Of a stretch of DNA of 64,000 nt, positions 35,088 through 43,554 are shown one piece after another. The DNA comes from Acetomicrobium thermoterrenum DSM 13490 (GTDB lineage: Bacteria > Synergistota > Synergistia > Synergistales > Acetomicrobiaceae), in assembly GCF_900107215.1 (NCBI RefSeq), contig NZ_FNPD01000002.1:1-64000 (forward strand). The letters run 5' to 3'. The position numbers and the translations under genes were made by a program. Each line of letters starts with the position of its first letter. Position 1 is the stretch's first letter. The notes under the pieces are model-generated. The model searched no databases. It was not told the origin of the DNA and saw only the letters and a list, made by a program, of their open reading frames with translations.

Positions 35088-36425
35088 TCAACTCCTTTTC
35101 TTCCAATAGCTTTCTGCCACCTTTCTGGCTTCCGCCATGACGCTTTCTTCAATCATGCTCACTAGGACGTGGTCTTTTACGACCTCGCGGTCTCCTACTA
35201 TAACGGTATTTACCGCGCTATCACGAATGCCAAATATAAGATGGCCTAAAAGGTTTTGGGGCGTCAAAGGCGTTGGTGGATAGTAATCAAGGACGACCAG
35301 GTCGGCAGCAGCTCCTTCTTTTATCGCTCCCATGGGTTTGCCGAAGTGGGCCGAAAAGATGGAAGCGTTTGACTCGAAAAGCATCTTCGCCGTCTCGGTC
35401 CAGCCCACGGTCGGATCCCGACGCTCGTGTTTGTGTATTATGTAAGCCACCTTGGCGGACTCAAGCATGGAAGGGGTGTAGCCGTCGGTCCCCAAGCCCA
35501 CGTTTACGCCTTTTGCTATCATCCCTACGACGTTTGGCACGCCCACGGCGTTGTTCATGTTGGACTCAGGATTATGAACGACATTTACGCCACATTTCGC
35601 CAAAAGCTCGATTTCGGGCTCATCTATATGCACTCCGTGAATGGCAAGACTGCCAGGGGTTAAGACTCCAAGCTCGTACAACCTGTCCGTTACGCCCTTG
35701 TAACCCCTCTCTCTGGCATCGGTCACGTCAGCCAAACCTTCGGCCAAGTGAAAATGAAAGGGCGCGTTGAGATCCTTTGCTTCCCCCACGCAGCGCCTTA
35801 TCGTTTCATCCTCAAGCGTGAAAGAAGCGTGAAGCCCAAACATGGCCCGAACAAAGGGATCATTGGCATTCTTTTTTATGAACCTCACGTTTTCTTCTAT
35901 GGAGGCATCTCTTGCCTTCGGTCCCCAGCGGTCCGAGACCTCAAAACATAAAGACCCCTTAATTCCGACGTCCTTTAAGGCCTTTTCAAGCACGTCAAGG
36001 CTTCCGTCGATCATGCCAAAAGAGGCGTGATGATCAAGTATCGCGGTCGTCCCGCTTTTGAGCGAATCTATGGCGCCTACAAGGGCACTGTAGTAAAGCT
36101 CCTCTTCCGTCATAAGGTCTTTGTCCATACTCCACCAAAGCCGCTCCAGTATCTCCTTAAAGGTCTTTGGCGAGGGTCCCGCTATGGACATGCCGCGGGC
36201 GAAGCTGCTGTAAAGGTGCATGTGGGCATTGAGAAAGCCTGGCATCACGAGCCTGCCGCCCAAGTCTTTAACCGTTATCCCTTCCTTATTGCCATATTTT
36301 GCAAGAATATCATCACTTTTGCCCACGGCAGCTATCGTTTCGCCGTCTATGACCAGACCGCCATCTTCTATGACCTTGCAGTCTTCGCCAAGGGTTACAA
36401 CTGTCCCGCCTTTTAATATGAGCAT
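35088..36425 (-). CDS. ssnA: SsnA-type putative aminohydrolase
   Basis: 445 residues, amidohydrolase superfamily. Metal ligands: His in FLNAHMHLYSSFARG (two His), HFHLAEG, an IHGVHID stretch and the Asp of LGTDGYTPSMLES. The start (LILKGGTVVTLGEDCKVIED) and the SESNMNN-like segment (NPESNMNNAVGVPN) resemble SsnA. The enzyme would deaminate or open a purine-derived ring; its substrate is not established. ATG 36425 is preferred to GTG 36431 because GGAGGGG then has correct spacing. It is placed between systems 3 and 2, as in the E. coli ygfK-ssnA-ygfM-xdhD order. Confidence 0.9.
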   Translation of the reverse strand: MLILKGGTVVTLGEDCKVIEDGGLVIDGETIAAVGKSDDILAKYGNKEGITVKDLGGRLVMPGFLNAHMHLYSSFARGMSIAGPSPKTFKEILERLWWSMDKDLMTEEELYYSALVGAIDSLKSGTTAILDHHASFGMIDGSLDVLEKALKDVGIKGSLCFEVSDRWGPKARDASIEENVRFIKKNANDPFVRAMFGLHASFTLEDETIRRCVGEAKDLNAPFHFHLAEGLADVTDARERGYKGVTDRLYELGVLTPGSLAIHGVHIDEPEIELLAKCGVNVVHNPESNMNNAVGVPNVVGMIAKGVNVGLGTDGYTPSMLESAKVAYIIHKHERRDPTVGWTETAKMLFESNASIFSAHFGKPMGAIKEGAAADLVVLDYYPPTPLTPQNLLGHLIFGIRDSAVNTVIVGDREVVKDHVLVSMIEESVMAEARKVAESYWKKRS

Positions 36426-36496
36426 TCCCACCCCTCCCTTCTTGATCGATATTTCAATCGATCCGAATAAATTATATTCTGCCCTTTCTCAACTTC

Positions 36497-36973
36497 TCAA
36501 CGGCTCTCCAGCGCCCTGGCTGCACTCTCTATCGCCTCTATAATTTGTTCGTACCCCGTGCAGCGGCACAAGTTTCCCTCTATGGCGGTCTTTATCTCCT
36601 CCCTGGTGGGGTTAGGGTTTTTGTCGAGCAAGGCCTTGGCGGACATGAGCATGCCGGGCGTGCAAAAACCGCACTGCACGGCGTGATGCTTTATAAATGC
36701 CTCCTGCAACGGGTGAAGTTGACCTTCTTTTTCCAGGCCCTCGACAGTAAGGACCTCGCTTCCATCGGCTTGAGCCGTCAAGACCATGCAGGAATGTACC
36801 GCCTCACCGTCAAGTATTACAGTGCAGGCTCCGCATTCCCCGACGCCACAACCTTCCTTCGTGCCGGTAAGGTGAAGGCGCTCCCGTAAGGTGTCAAGCA
36901 GCCTTTCCTTCGGCCCGACTGTAAGGCAATGTTTCGTCCCATTTACGGTGATGGTGACTTCTATATTACTCAT
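36497..36973 (-). CDS. Molybdenum hydroxylase system 3: [2Fe-2S] subunit
   Basis: 158 residues. Cys42, Cys47, Cys50 and Cys62 hold the plant-type cluster (CGVGECGACTVILDGEAVHSC in order); CGFCTPGM and CRCTGY hold the second. Length is that of a stand-alone small subunit (XdhC/CoxS). It overlaps the FAD gene by eight bases and is the last gene of system 3, followed by ssnA after 71 bases. Confidence 0.94.
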   Translation of the reverse strand: MSNIEVTITVNGTKHCLTVGPKERLLDTLRERLHLTGTKEGCGVGECGACTVILDGEAVHSCMVLTAQADGSEVLTVEGLEKEGQLHPLQEAFIKHHAVQCGFCTPGMLMSAKALLDKNPNPTREEIKTAIEGNLCRCTGYEQIIEAIESAARALESR

Positions 36974-37841
36974 CGGCCTTCGCCTCCCTAAAAATCGTCT
37001 CCAAGGCGCGCTTTACCAGGCTTGCCAGGGCTATGCGCTTATAAGGCGTTGACCAGCGAACGCCCGTGGCAGAGATCATCTCCTCGCTTGCCCTTTCGCC
37101 TATCTCGGCTGGATCAATTTCGCCAATCCTTTTGCCGGAAATTGCTTCCTCGATCTTGCCAAAGCGAATCGGGTACGCCGTCGCTGCGCCTGGCACAATT
37201 CTAGGGTCAAAGACGGTATCGCCCTTTATGCCCAAGACGACCGCCAGATTAAGCCTGGCTATGTTCATGGCCTTTCTTCTTCCTATCTTTTGGAAATTAG
37301 TAAAGTAACCTTCGCCGAGCAGGGGCACGCATACTTCCGTCATCATTTCGTCGCTTTGACGGTTCGTCCTATAGGGACCGGCCAAAAATTCGTCCAGTGG
37401 AAGCTTTCTTTCGCCATTTAAAGTACGCAGTTTCACATGCGCCTTTAGGGCAATAAGAGGAGAAAGCAGATCGGCAGCGGGTGAGGCGTTATTTATATTT
37501 CCCCCCACGGTGCCTCTGTTTCTTATTTGGGTGGAACCTATGGTCTTGGCAGCGGAGGCCAACAGAGGAAAGTGTTTATTAATTACGGGAGACTCCACAA
37601 GCATCGTATGAGTGGATAAAGCCCCTATCGCCACGCAGTCCTTTCTTTCTTCGATGAACTTCAATTCCTTTAATCCGCTTATGTCCAGCAAATACCTGAA
37701 ACCCTTAGCACGCGCGTTTTCCTTCCTGATGTCCACCAATAGGTCCGTCCCGCCTGCTATGGCTCTCACGCCTTCGTGAGAGCCGAGAAACTCCAGTGCT
37801 TCCTTCAAAGAAGGAGCTTTAAAAAATTCATAGTCTATCAT
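36966..37841 (-). CDS. Molybdenum hydroxylase system 3: FAD subunit
   Basis: 291 residues. Both FAD loops are canonical: AIAGGTDLLVDIRKEN and TVGGNINNASPAADLLSPLI. The C-terminal domain (VCVPLLGEGYFTNFQKIGRR) is complete. It is a CoxM/XdhB-like subunit that hands electrons to NAD or another acceptor. It overlaps the large-subunit gene by four bases and the FeS gene by eight, so the three are tightly coupled. Confidence 0.94.
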   Translation of the reverse strand: MIDYEFFKAPSLKEALEFLGSHEGVRAIAGGTDLLVDIRKENARAKGFRYLLDISGLKELKFIEERKDCVAIGALSTHTMLVESPVINKHFPLLASAAKTIGSTQIRNRGTVGGNINNASPAADLLSPLIALKAHVKLRTLNGERKLPLDEFLAGPYRTNRQSDEMMTEVCVPLLGEGYFTNFQKIGRRKAMNIARLNLAVVLGIKGDTVFDPRIVPGAATAYPIRFGKIEEAISGKRIGEIDPAEIGERASEEMISATGVRWSTPYKRIALASLVKRALETIFREAKADE

Positions 37842-40126
37842 TTTTTGCCACGTCCTTTCCTCAAGGGGTGGCCCAAAAGCACCCTCTCCAAGTTCAACGG
37901 CAGCGATCTTATCCTCCTGCCCGTAGCCTGTGCGATTGCGTTGGCTATGGCAGCTGCCCCAAGCTCAAGCGTAGGCTCCCCAATGGATTTCGCGCCGAAG
38001 GGTCCGTCGGGGTCGGGATTTTCGACGATTATGGGGATTATGTTGGGCATGTCCTTAGAGGTGGGAATTATGTATTCGTCAAAGTTGGTGTTTGCGATAT
38101 AACCTTCGTCGGTCTCCACCTCTTCCATGATGCCGTAACCCAGGCCCATCATAACTCCCCCGTATATCTGCCCTTTCAACATCTCAGGATTTATCGCCCG
38201 TCCCACGTCATGGGCGGCGGCCATGTTCAAGACCGTCACCTCGCCCGTCCCCATGTCTACCTCGACCTCGGCTATCTGACAGCCATAGACGTAGGTGAAG
38301 TAGGGATTGCCCCTTCCTTCCTCCTCGTCCCAGTAAATATTTGGCGCCACGTACCAGCCCACATGGGACAGCTGTACGCCGGCCCAAAAAGCTTTGTTAG
38401 CCGCCTCGGCGAAGGAAATCAGCTTTTTGCCATCGGGAGTATATATCCAGTTTTCCTTGAACACCAGGTCACTTGAAGGCAATCCAAACTCCTCGGCCAG
38501 AAAGCGGGAAAGGGCCCTCTTGGCGCTCTCGACGGCCCTCATAACGGAGTTTCCTCCTACTAAGGTGGAGCGCGACGCTACGGTGGAGCCGCTGTCCGGT
38601 GAGATCAAGGTATTTGCCTCGAGGAAAGTTATATGTTTCATCTCTATGCCAAGTTCTTCCGCCGCGATCTGACAGAAGGCTGTCTTAAGACCCTGGCCGT
38701 TTTCTGCCAGGCCGCTATAAAGGTAAACGCTTCCGTCCTTTTGGATGGACAAAACCGTTCCGGCAGCGTCAACGGCCTCGGCGCCTAGGCTGCAGCCCCT
38801 GAAACTTATGGCCATGCCTATGCCTCTGCGCTTGTCGCCCCTTTGGGGTTTGCTGTATTCCCTGTATTTTTCTTCATAGCCTATGGCCTCTGCGGCCTTT
38901 TTCATGACTTCAGCAAGGCTTACCTCGTGGCGGTCAAGCTTCTGTCCGCTTGCCGTCACCGAACCGTTCTTCAAGATGTTTTTAAGCCTTATCTCAAGCG
39001 GAGTTATGCCAAGTTTCTGGGCAAGCTCGTCCATTAAAGACTCGTTTGCAAATATCACCTGAGGGGAGCCGTAACCGCGCATGGCGCCTGTGTATACGTT
39101 GTTAGTATAATATCCGTAGGTATCGGTCTTGACGTTGGGCACTTCGTAAGGCCCCGTCGCTTGGACGACGGACCTCCAGGTGACGAAGGGGGTCTGGCAG
39201 GCGTAAGCTCCGCCATCGGCTATGGCCTCAATTTCCATAGCAACCAGCTTGCCGTCCTTAGTGGCTCCTACCTTATATTTCATCTTATAGGGATGTCTTT
39301 TGTAGCTTTCAACTATTGACTCTTCCCTGGTATTTACCATCTTAACGGGCTTGCCAGTCTTTAAGGCCAAAAGGGCTGCCCTGCAGGCCATGGCGGACAC
39401 GACCTCGTCTTTGCCGCCAAAGCTGCCGCCTATGTGGTTTTGAACGACCCTTACCTTGCTCAGGTCAGCCTTAAGGCACCTCGCTACGGCATCCCTGGTA
39501 GCGAAGACGTTTTGAACGGAACCGTAGATCGTCACCAGGCTTCCGTTTTCGTGAGGGACAGCAACGACAGCCTCAGGCTCTATGTAGCTGTGCTCCACAA
39601 ACTGCGTCTCGTACTCTCTCTCAATGATGACATCGCTTCCAGCAAAGCCCTCATCGACGTTGCCCTTTCTCAATTTATGGTGTACCACTTCATTGCTGAC
39701 TCTTTCGGGATGTATAGGATTGCTTTCCTTTGACAATAGGGGGTCAAAAATTCCTTCTATTTCTTCGTATTCCACTTCGATAGCTTCTAAGGCCTTGGCG
39801 GCAACGTCAAGGGATTCTGCCGCCACCATGGCTACGCCGTCGCCTATGTAGTAAATACGTTCCTTGGCCAGGACCTGCTGGTCCTGTATGATGACGCCTA
39901 TTTCGTTGCAGAAAACGTCTTGGGCTGTCATGACGGCCCATACGCCCGGTATGGCGCGAGCTTTATCTACGTTAATGTTTTTTATCCTCGCCGAAGGATG
40001 CTTTGCCCGAAGCACCTTGCCGTAAAGCATCCCGGCAAACTGAAGGTCTGCTCCGTATTTCGCCCTTCCTGTAACCTTCTCGTAGGCGTCGACCCTCTCT
40101 GCGGGTTTATTTACCGTGCTAAACAT
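37838..40126 (-). CDS. Molybdenum hydroxylase system 3: molybdopterin subunit
   Basis: 762 residues. Blocks: RVDAYEKVTGRAKYGADLQF, IGGSFGGKDEVVSAMACRAA, TGAMRGYGSPQVIFANESLM, ENGQGLKTAFCQIAAEELG and DGPFGAKSIGEPTLELG with the active-site Glu. It is an XdhA/xanthine-dehydrogenase-like large subunit with the RGYG variant. AGGAAGAG lies upstream of the start. The three genes of system 3 are in the order large, FAD, FeS. A hairpin without T tract (40149-40184) separates it from preA. Substrate not known; xanthine or a derivative is the likely one from context. Confidence 0.92.
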   Translation of the reverse strand: MFSTVNKPAERVDAYEKVTGRAKYGADLQFAGMLYGKVLRAKHPSARIKNINVDKARAIPGVWAVMTAQDVFCNEIGVIIQDQQVLAKERIYYIGDGVAMVAAESLDVAAKALEAIEVEYEEIEGIFDPLLSKESNPIHPERVSNEVVHHKLRKGNVDEGFAGSDVIIEREYETQFVEHSYIEPEAVVAVPHENGSLVTIYGSVQNVFATRDAVARCLKADLSKVRVVQNHIGGSFGGKDEVVSAMACRAALLALKTGKPVKMVNTREESIVESYKRHPYKMKYKVGATKDGKLVAMEIEAIADGGAYACQTPFVTWRSVVQATGPYEVPNVKTDTYGYYTNNVYTGAMRGYGSPQVIFANESLMDELAQKLGITPLEIRLKNILKNGSVTASGQKLDRHEVSLAEVMKKAAEAIGYEEKYREYSKPQRGDKRRGIGMAISFRGCSLGAEAVDAAGTVLSIQKDGSVYLYSGLAENGQGLKTAFCQIAAEELGIEMKHITFLEANTLISPDSGSTVASRSTLVGGNSVMRAVESAKRALSRFLAEEFGLPSSDLVFKENWIYTPDGKKLISFAEAANKAFWAGVQLSHVGWYVAPNIYWDEEEGRGNPYFTYVYGCQIAEVEVDMGTGEVTVLNMAAAHDVGRAINPEMLKGQIYGGVMMGLGYGIMEEVETDEGYIANTNFDEYIIPTSKDMPNIIPIIVENPDPDGPFGAKSIGEPTLELGAAAIANAIAQATGRRIRSLPLNLERVLLGHPLRKGRGKK

Positions 40127-40148
40127 CTCTCTTCCTCCTCTGTCCTTT

Positions 40149-40184
40149 CACTAGCCCTGTAGCATCGAGCCTACAGGGCTAGTG
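40149..40184. repeat. 14-bp perfect inverted repeat inside the catabolic operon
   Basis: CACTAGCCCTGTAG (40149-40162) and its exact complement (40171-40184) enclose an eight-base loop. On the transcribed (minus) strand no T run follows; the sequence goes straight to the ribosome site of the next gene. It is more likely to shape mRNA stability or partial termination than to end transcription. Confidence 0.75.
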
Positions 40185-40191
40185 CAGGTGT

Positions 40192-41283
40192 TTAAGAAAG
40201 CGTAATGGCGCCGACCGGACAACGCGTGTAGCAAAGCCCGCATCCAAAACAGGCATCGGGAGTAACGCCTGCCTTGCCGGAAGGACCAACCTTTATGGCA
40301 TCATAAACGCAGGACTCCTCGCATTTACGACATCCTATGCACTTTTCCTCGTCTACGCTCGGATTTACCTTGACAAGAGGTTCTTTCCTGGAAGACCACT
40401 TCTTGGCGGTCAAGCCCTTGATCTCATCTAAGGACGAGTAACCGTGTTCGTCGAGCCACTTCGATGTTTCTTGAGCTATCCTCTTGAAGGCCTTGGGACC
40501 TTCAATGATGGCCTGTGTGCATATCTGCACTGCCGACGCTCCTGCCATGAACATTTCAACGACATCTTCGCCGCTTGATACTCCTCCCACACCGATAACG
40601 GGTATGGAGACGGCACGTGACAGTTCAAAGACATGTCGAAGGGCGATTCCCTTTATGGCAGGTCCTGAAATCCATCCGTAGCCCGTATCGCTTCCCATGT
40701 AAGGAAGGCCCGTTTTTAAGTCTATGCGAAGGGCAGGCCCGACGGAGTTGATGGCAGCCAAGGCGTCAACGCCAACTTCCTCAAGTTTTTTGCCAAGTTC
40801 AGCCAAATCGGGAACTCCAGGGCTTACCTTTACGATGATCGGCTTTTTGGTGGCCTTCCTTGCAGCCGCGACTGTGTTTAGCACAGGAGTTAGGTCGCGC
40901 CCCACGTAGTGAGTGGAAAGCTCGAAGGCATCGGCGAAGGGTTCGGTCCTGGGAATGAGATCGGTCAGCTCTTCGGCCGTATATCCTAGGCCCACTATTA
41001 TTGGTACGGGTAGAGCAGAAATCTTGCCGTACTCACTTTCGAGCCAATGCTCAGGCGAATGCTCCGACCAAAGCTCTGCATTTACGAAGCTTTCCTTGAA
41101 GGCAGCCATGCAGGGGCGGGGTACGTCAGCTGCCTTAACGGATATGGTCTTGGTAACGACGCCGCCTGCTCCCCCCTCCACCATCCTCTTTATGGTCTCG
41201 TAATTTCTTGAAGGAGGCCCCGCAGCTATTATCAGGGGATTTTCGAACTCCATCCCCGCTATCTTCACTTTTAAGTTTGCCAT
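40192..41283 (-). CDS. PreA-like dihydropyrimidine/dihydroorotate dehydrogenase with ferredoxin domain
   Basis: 363 residues. ATG 41283 follows GGAGGAGAAGG; longer frames upstream lie over ygeW and have no site. Residues 1-300 form an FMN-binding TIM barrel (NPLIIAAGPPSRNYETIKRM, PIIVGLGY, IIVKVSPGVPDLAE, VIGVGGVSSGEDVVEMFMAG). The C-terminal 60 residues hold two [4Fe-4S] sites: CIGCRKCEESC and CFGCGLCYTRC. PreA reduces uracil and thymine with a PreT partner; no PreT gene is in the window, although the purine context and the neighbours suggest a different cyclic substrate or an electron partner for the hydroxylases. In E. coli the flavoprotein YgfK stands in this neighbourhood. Confidence 0.85.
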   Translation of the reverse strand: MANLKVKIAGMEFENPLIIAAGPPSRNYETIKRMVEGGAGGVVTKTISVKAADVPRPCMAAFKESFVNAELWSEHSPEHWLESEYGKISALPVPIIVGLGYTAEELTDLIPRTEPFADAFELSTHYVGRDLTPVLNTVAAARKATKKPIIVKVSPGVPDLAELGKKLEEVGVDALAAINSVGPALRIDLKTGLPYMGSDTGYGWISGPAIKGIALRHVFELSRAVSIPVIGVGGVSSGEDVVEMFMAGASAVQICTQAIIEGPKAFKRIAQETSKWLDEHGYSSLDEIKGLTAKKWSSRKEPLVKVNPSVDEEKCIGCRKCEESCVYDAIKVGPSGKAGVTPDACFGCGLCYTRCPVGAITLS

Positions 41284-41312
41284 TTTTGCCTTCTCCTCCT
41301 TTAATCTTATTT

Positions 41313-42296
41313 TTACTTTCCGCCCATTGTCAGGGTCATAACGGCCTTGGCCGTGTGTATCCTGTTTTCGGCTTCGTCGTAGACTATGGAGTGAGGCCCG
41401 TCTATTACGCTGTCTTCGACCTCGTTCTTGCGGTCTGCCGGTAAAGCATGCATGTACATTACGTCCGGGTCGGCCAGGCTCATCATCTTCTCGGTGCACT
41501 TCCAGTGCTTGTTGGCCTCAAGGCGAGGATTGATGACAGCAGGGTCGGGGTTCGTCACCCAGTCTCCCCAGTTTTTAGGGATAACCACGTGTGCTCCCTC
41601 GTAAGCCTCCTCCTGGTTGTGGGTGATCTTTAAGCTTCCGCCGTTTGCCTTGGCGTTTTCCTCAGCTTGCTTTATGACCCAATCCGGCAGGTCATATCCT
41701 TCCGGATAGGCAAGCGTCACGTCCATGCCGTACCTCGGGAAAAGAAGGACCTGACTCAGCGGCACCGATATGGGCTTTTTGTGGGTCGTTGCGTAAGCCC
41801 AGATTATCGAGACCTTAAGCCTCTGGGTGTCTTTGACCTTTTCTTTGATGGTCATTAAGTCGGCCAGCACCTGCATGGGGTGGTAAAGGTCGCACTGGAG
41901 ATTCATGACCGGCACTGTGGCCCACTGAGCCATATCACGCAGATATTTGTTTCCTATGCCCCAAAAGCAGTTCCTGCAGGCTATGCCGTGTCCGAATCGC
42001 GAGAGTATTATGGCCGTGTCCTTGGCGGATTCGCCGTGGGCGATCTGCATAGTGCTGGTATCCAGGTAGTTCGCATGTCCTCCGAGCTGGGCAATGCCCG
42101 CTTCCATGGAATTTCTCGTCCTCGTCGACTGCTCAAAGAACATCAAAAATATTGTCTTATAGGAAAGATAAGGCGTCGGAACTCCCATGGCGAAATGTCT
42201 TTTGAGCTCAAAGGAGACGTCCAAAAGGGTATCGACCTCTTCCTTGGTCCACTCTTGAAGCGTTATAAAATGCTTGTTATGAAACTGCGTCTGCAT
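41313..42296 (-). CDS. YgeW-like carbamoyltransferase of unknown acceptor
   Basis: 327 residues, transcarbamylase superfamily. The carbamoyl-phosphate loop is Ser57-Thr-Arg-Thr-Arg (EQSTRTRNS), with HGESAKDTA, NLQCDLYHPMQVLADL, the WAYATTHKKPISVP block, GMDVTLAYPEGYDL and MYMHALPADR. These follow YgeW, a knotted transcarbamylase, more closely than ornithine or aspartate enzymes, but the chain is about 70 residues shorter than E. coli YgeW (insert around residue 240 missing). The likely reaction is phosphorolysis of a carbamoylated purine-breakdown product to carbamoyl phosphate. The acceptor is unknown. It is next to ygeY, as in E. coli. Confidence 0.87.
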   Translation of the reverse strand: MQTQFHNKHFITLQEWTKEEVDTLLDVSFELKRHFAMGVPTPYLSYKTIFLMFFEQSTRTRNSMEAGIAQLGGHANYLDTSTMQIAHGESAKDTAIILSRFGHGIACRNCFWGIGNKYLRDMAQWATVPVMNLQCDLYHPMQVLADLMTIKEKVKDTQRLKVSIIWAYATTHKKPISVPLSQVLLFPRYGMDVTLAYPEGYDLPDWVIKQAEENAKANGGSLKITHNQEEAYEGAHVVIPKNWGDWVTNPDPAVINPRLEANKHWKCTEKMMSLADPDVMYMHALPADRKNEVEDSVIDGPHSIVYDEAENRIHTAKAVMTLTMGGK

Positions 42297-42315
42297 AATT
42301 TTTTACCCCCTCACA

Positions 42316-43521
42316 CTAGCTCTTCATATTTGAATATACGTAAGGCACGGCCGCGTAAAGGGCAGCAGCCTTTACCAGTTCGTCCTTCCATGTTATTTCG
42401 TTTGGGGCATGAGCCTGATCCTCATGTCCAGGGCCAAAGCCCACGCAGGGAATGTCGTAACGGCCCATTATGGAAACCCCGTTGGTGGAAAAGGTCCACT
42501 TGTCGACTATGGGATCTTCACCAAAAAGCTTTTTGTAGGATTCGACGACGGTCCTGCAGGCTGGATGGTCTTCCTCCACCACCCAGGTGGGGAAGTAGCA
42601 GTCCGTGGGATAGACCAACCCTTTCCAGGAGGGACGCGAGTAGGAATAAAGGGACACTTCAGCACCGCTGGCCTTTACGGCAGGCAGCCTCCTAATCTGT
42701 TCCAAGGCCTCCTGCCAGGTCTCCCCGTGAGTCAGGCGCCTGTCAATGGAGATGCTGCAGCTATCGGCGACGGCACACCTCGACGGTGACGTGAAGAAGA
42801 TCTCGGAAACCGTTAAACTTCCCTTGCCCAGAAACTCATCGTAGGCGAGATTTTCGTGGAGGGCTCGAAGCTCAAGTATGATGGGAGCCATCTTGTATAT
42901 GGCGTTTATGCCCCTTTCGGGTGCGGAACCGTGGCAGGACACTCCTTTGGTCGTAACCTTTATCTCCATCCTGCCGCGCTGGCCCCTGTGGACCTTACAG
43001 GACGTCGGCTCGGTGAGAAGGACGAACTCGGGCCTTATCTTGTCTTCCTCGATGATGTACTGCCAACACAAGCCGTCGCAGTCTTCCTCCTGGACGGTAC
43101 CCGTTATTAGCACCGTGCAATCACCAAGTAGCCCGAGCTCCTTCATTATCTTCGCTCCGTAAACCATGGAAGCCATTCCGCCTTTTTGGTCGCTTGCGCC
43201 CCTTCCGCCAATGACTTTTTCGTCCTCGTAACCCTTGTAGGGATCGAACTTCCAAAGTGACGGGTCTCCCACGTCGACGGTATCTATGTGAGCATCCATG
43301 GCAATCAACCTAGAGCCATTTCCCACGTACCCGAGGACGTTTCCCATGGGGTCTATCTCCACTTTATCGAAGCCCACATGTTCCATCTCCTGGGCAATCC
43401 TTTTTATCACCGCCTCCTCGCCCGAGCTTTGGCTTGGAAGGGCAATGATGTCCCTCAAAAACTTGCTTATGTTGGCCCTATAACCCTCGGCCTTAGATAA
43501 AATTTCCTTGCTAAGTTCCAC
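42316..43521 (-). CDS. ygeY: YgeY-like M20 metallohydrolase
   Basis: 401 residues. M20 zinc motifs: [13 protein letters not shown] (His, Asp), [17 protein letters not shown] (Asp bridging), [12 protein letters not shown] (Glu-Glu), LLTEPTS, and a final [15 protein letters not shown] (His). The middle is a dimerisation insert with [20 protein letters not shown]. The combination matches YgeY, the partner of YgeW and YgeX in anaerobic purine-breakdown clusters. It would hydrolyse an amide bond of a diamino or carbamoyl intermediate. Gap to ygeW is 19 bases. Confidence 0.9.
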   Translation of the reverse strand: MELSKEILSKAEGYRANISKFLRDIIALPSQSSGEEAVIKRIAQEMEHVGFDKVEIDPMGNVLGYVGNGSRLIAMDAHIDTVDVGDPSLWKFDPYKGYEDEKVIGGRGASDQKGGMASMVYGAKIMKELGLLGDCTVLITGTVQEEDCDGLCWQYIIEEDKIRPEFVLLTEPTSCKVHRGQRGRMEIKVTTKGVSCHGSAPERGINAIYKMAPIILELRALHENLAYDEFLGKGSLTVSEIFFTSPSRCAVADSCSISIDRRLTHGETWQEALEQIRRLPAVKASGAEVSLYSYSRPSWKGLVYPTDCYFPTWVVEEDHPACRTVVESYKKLFGEDPIVDKWTFSTNGVSIMGRYDIPCVGFGPGHEDQAHAPNEITWKDELVKAAALYAAVPYVYSNMKS

Positions 43522-43554
43522 GTCGACCCCCCCTAACGCGCCTGTTTTAATTTG

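Noticed and set aside
40192-41499. 435-residue version of the PreA-like protein
   Set aside because: The first 72 residues lie over the end of the ygeW-like gene, are Arg-rich with no family match, and the ATG at 41283 has a strong ribosome site.
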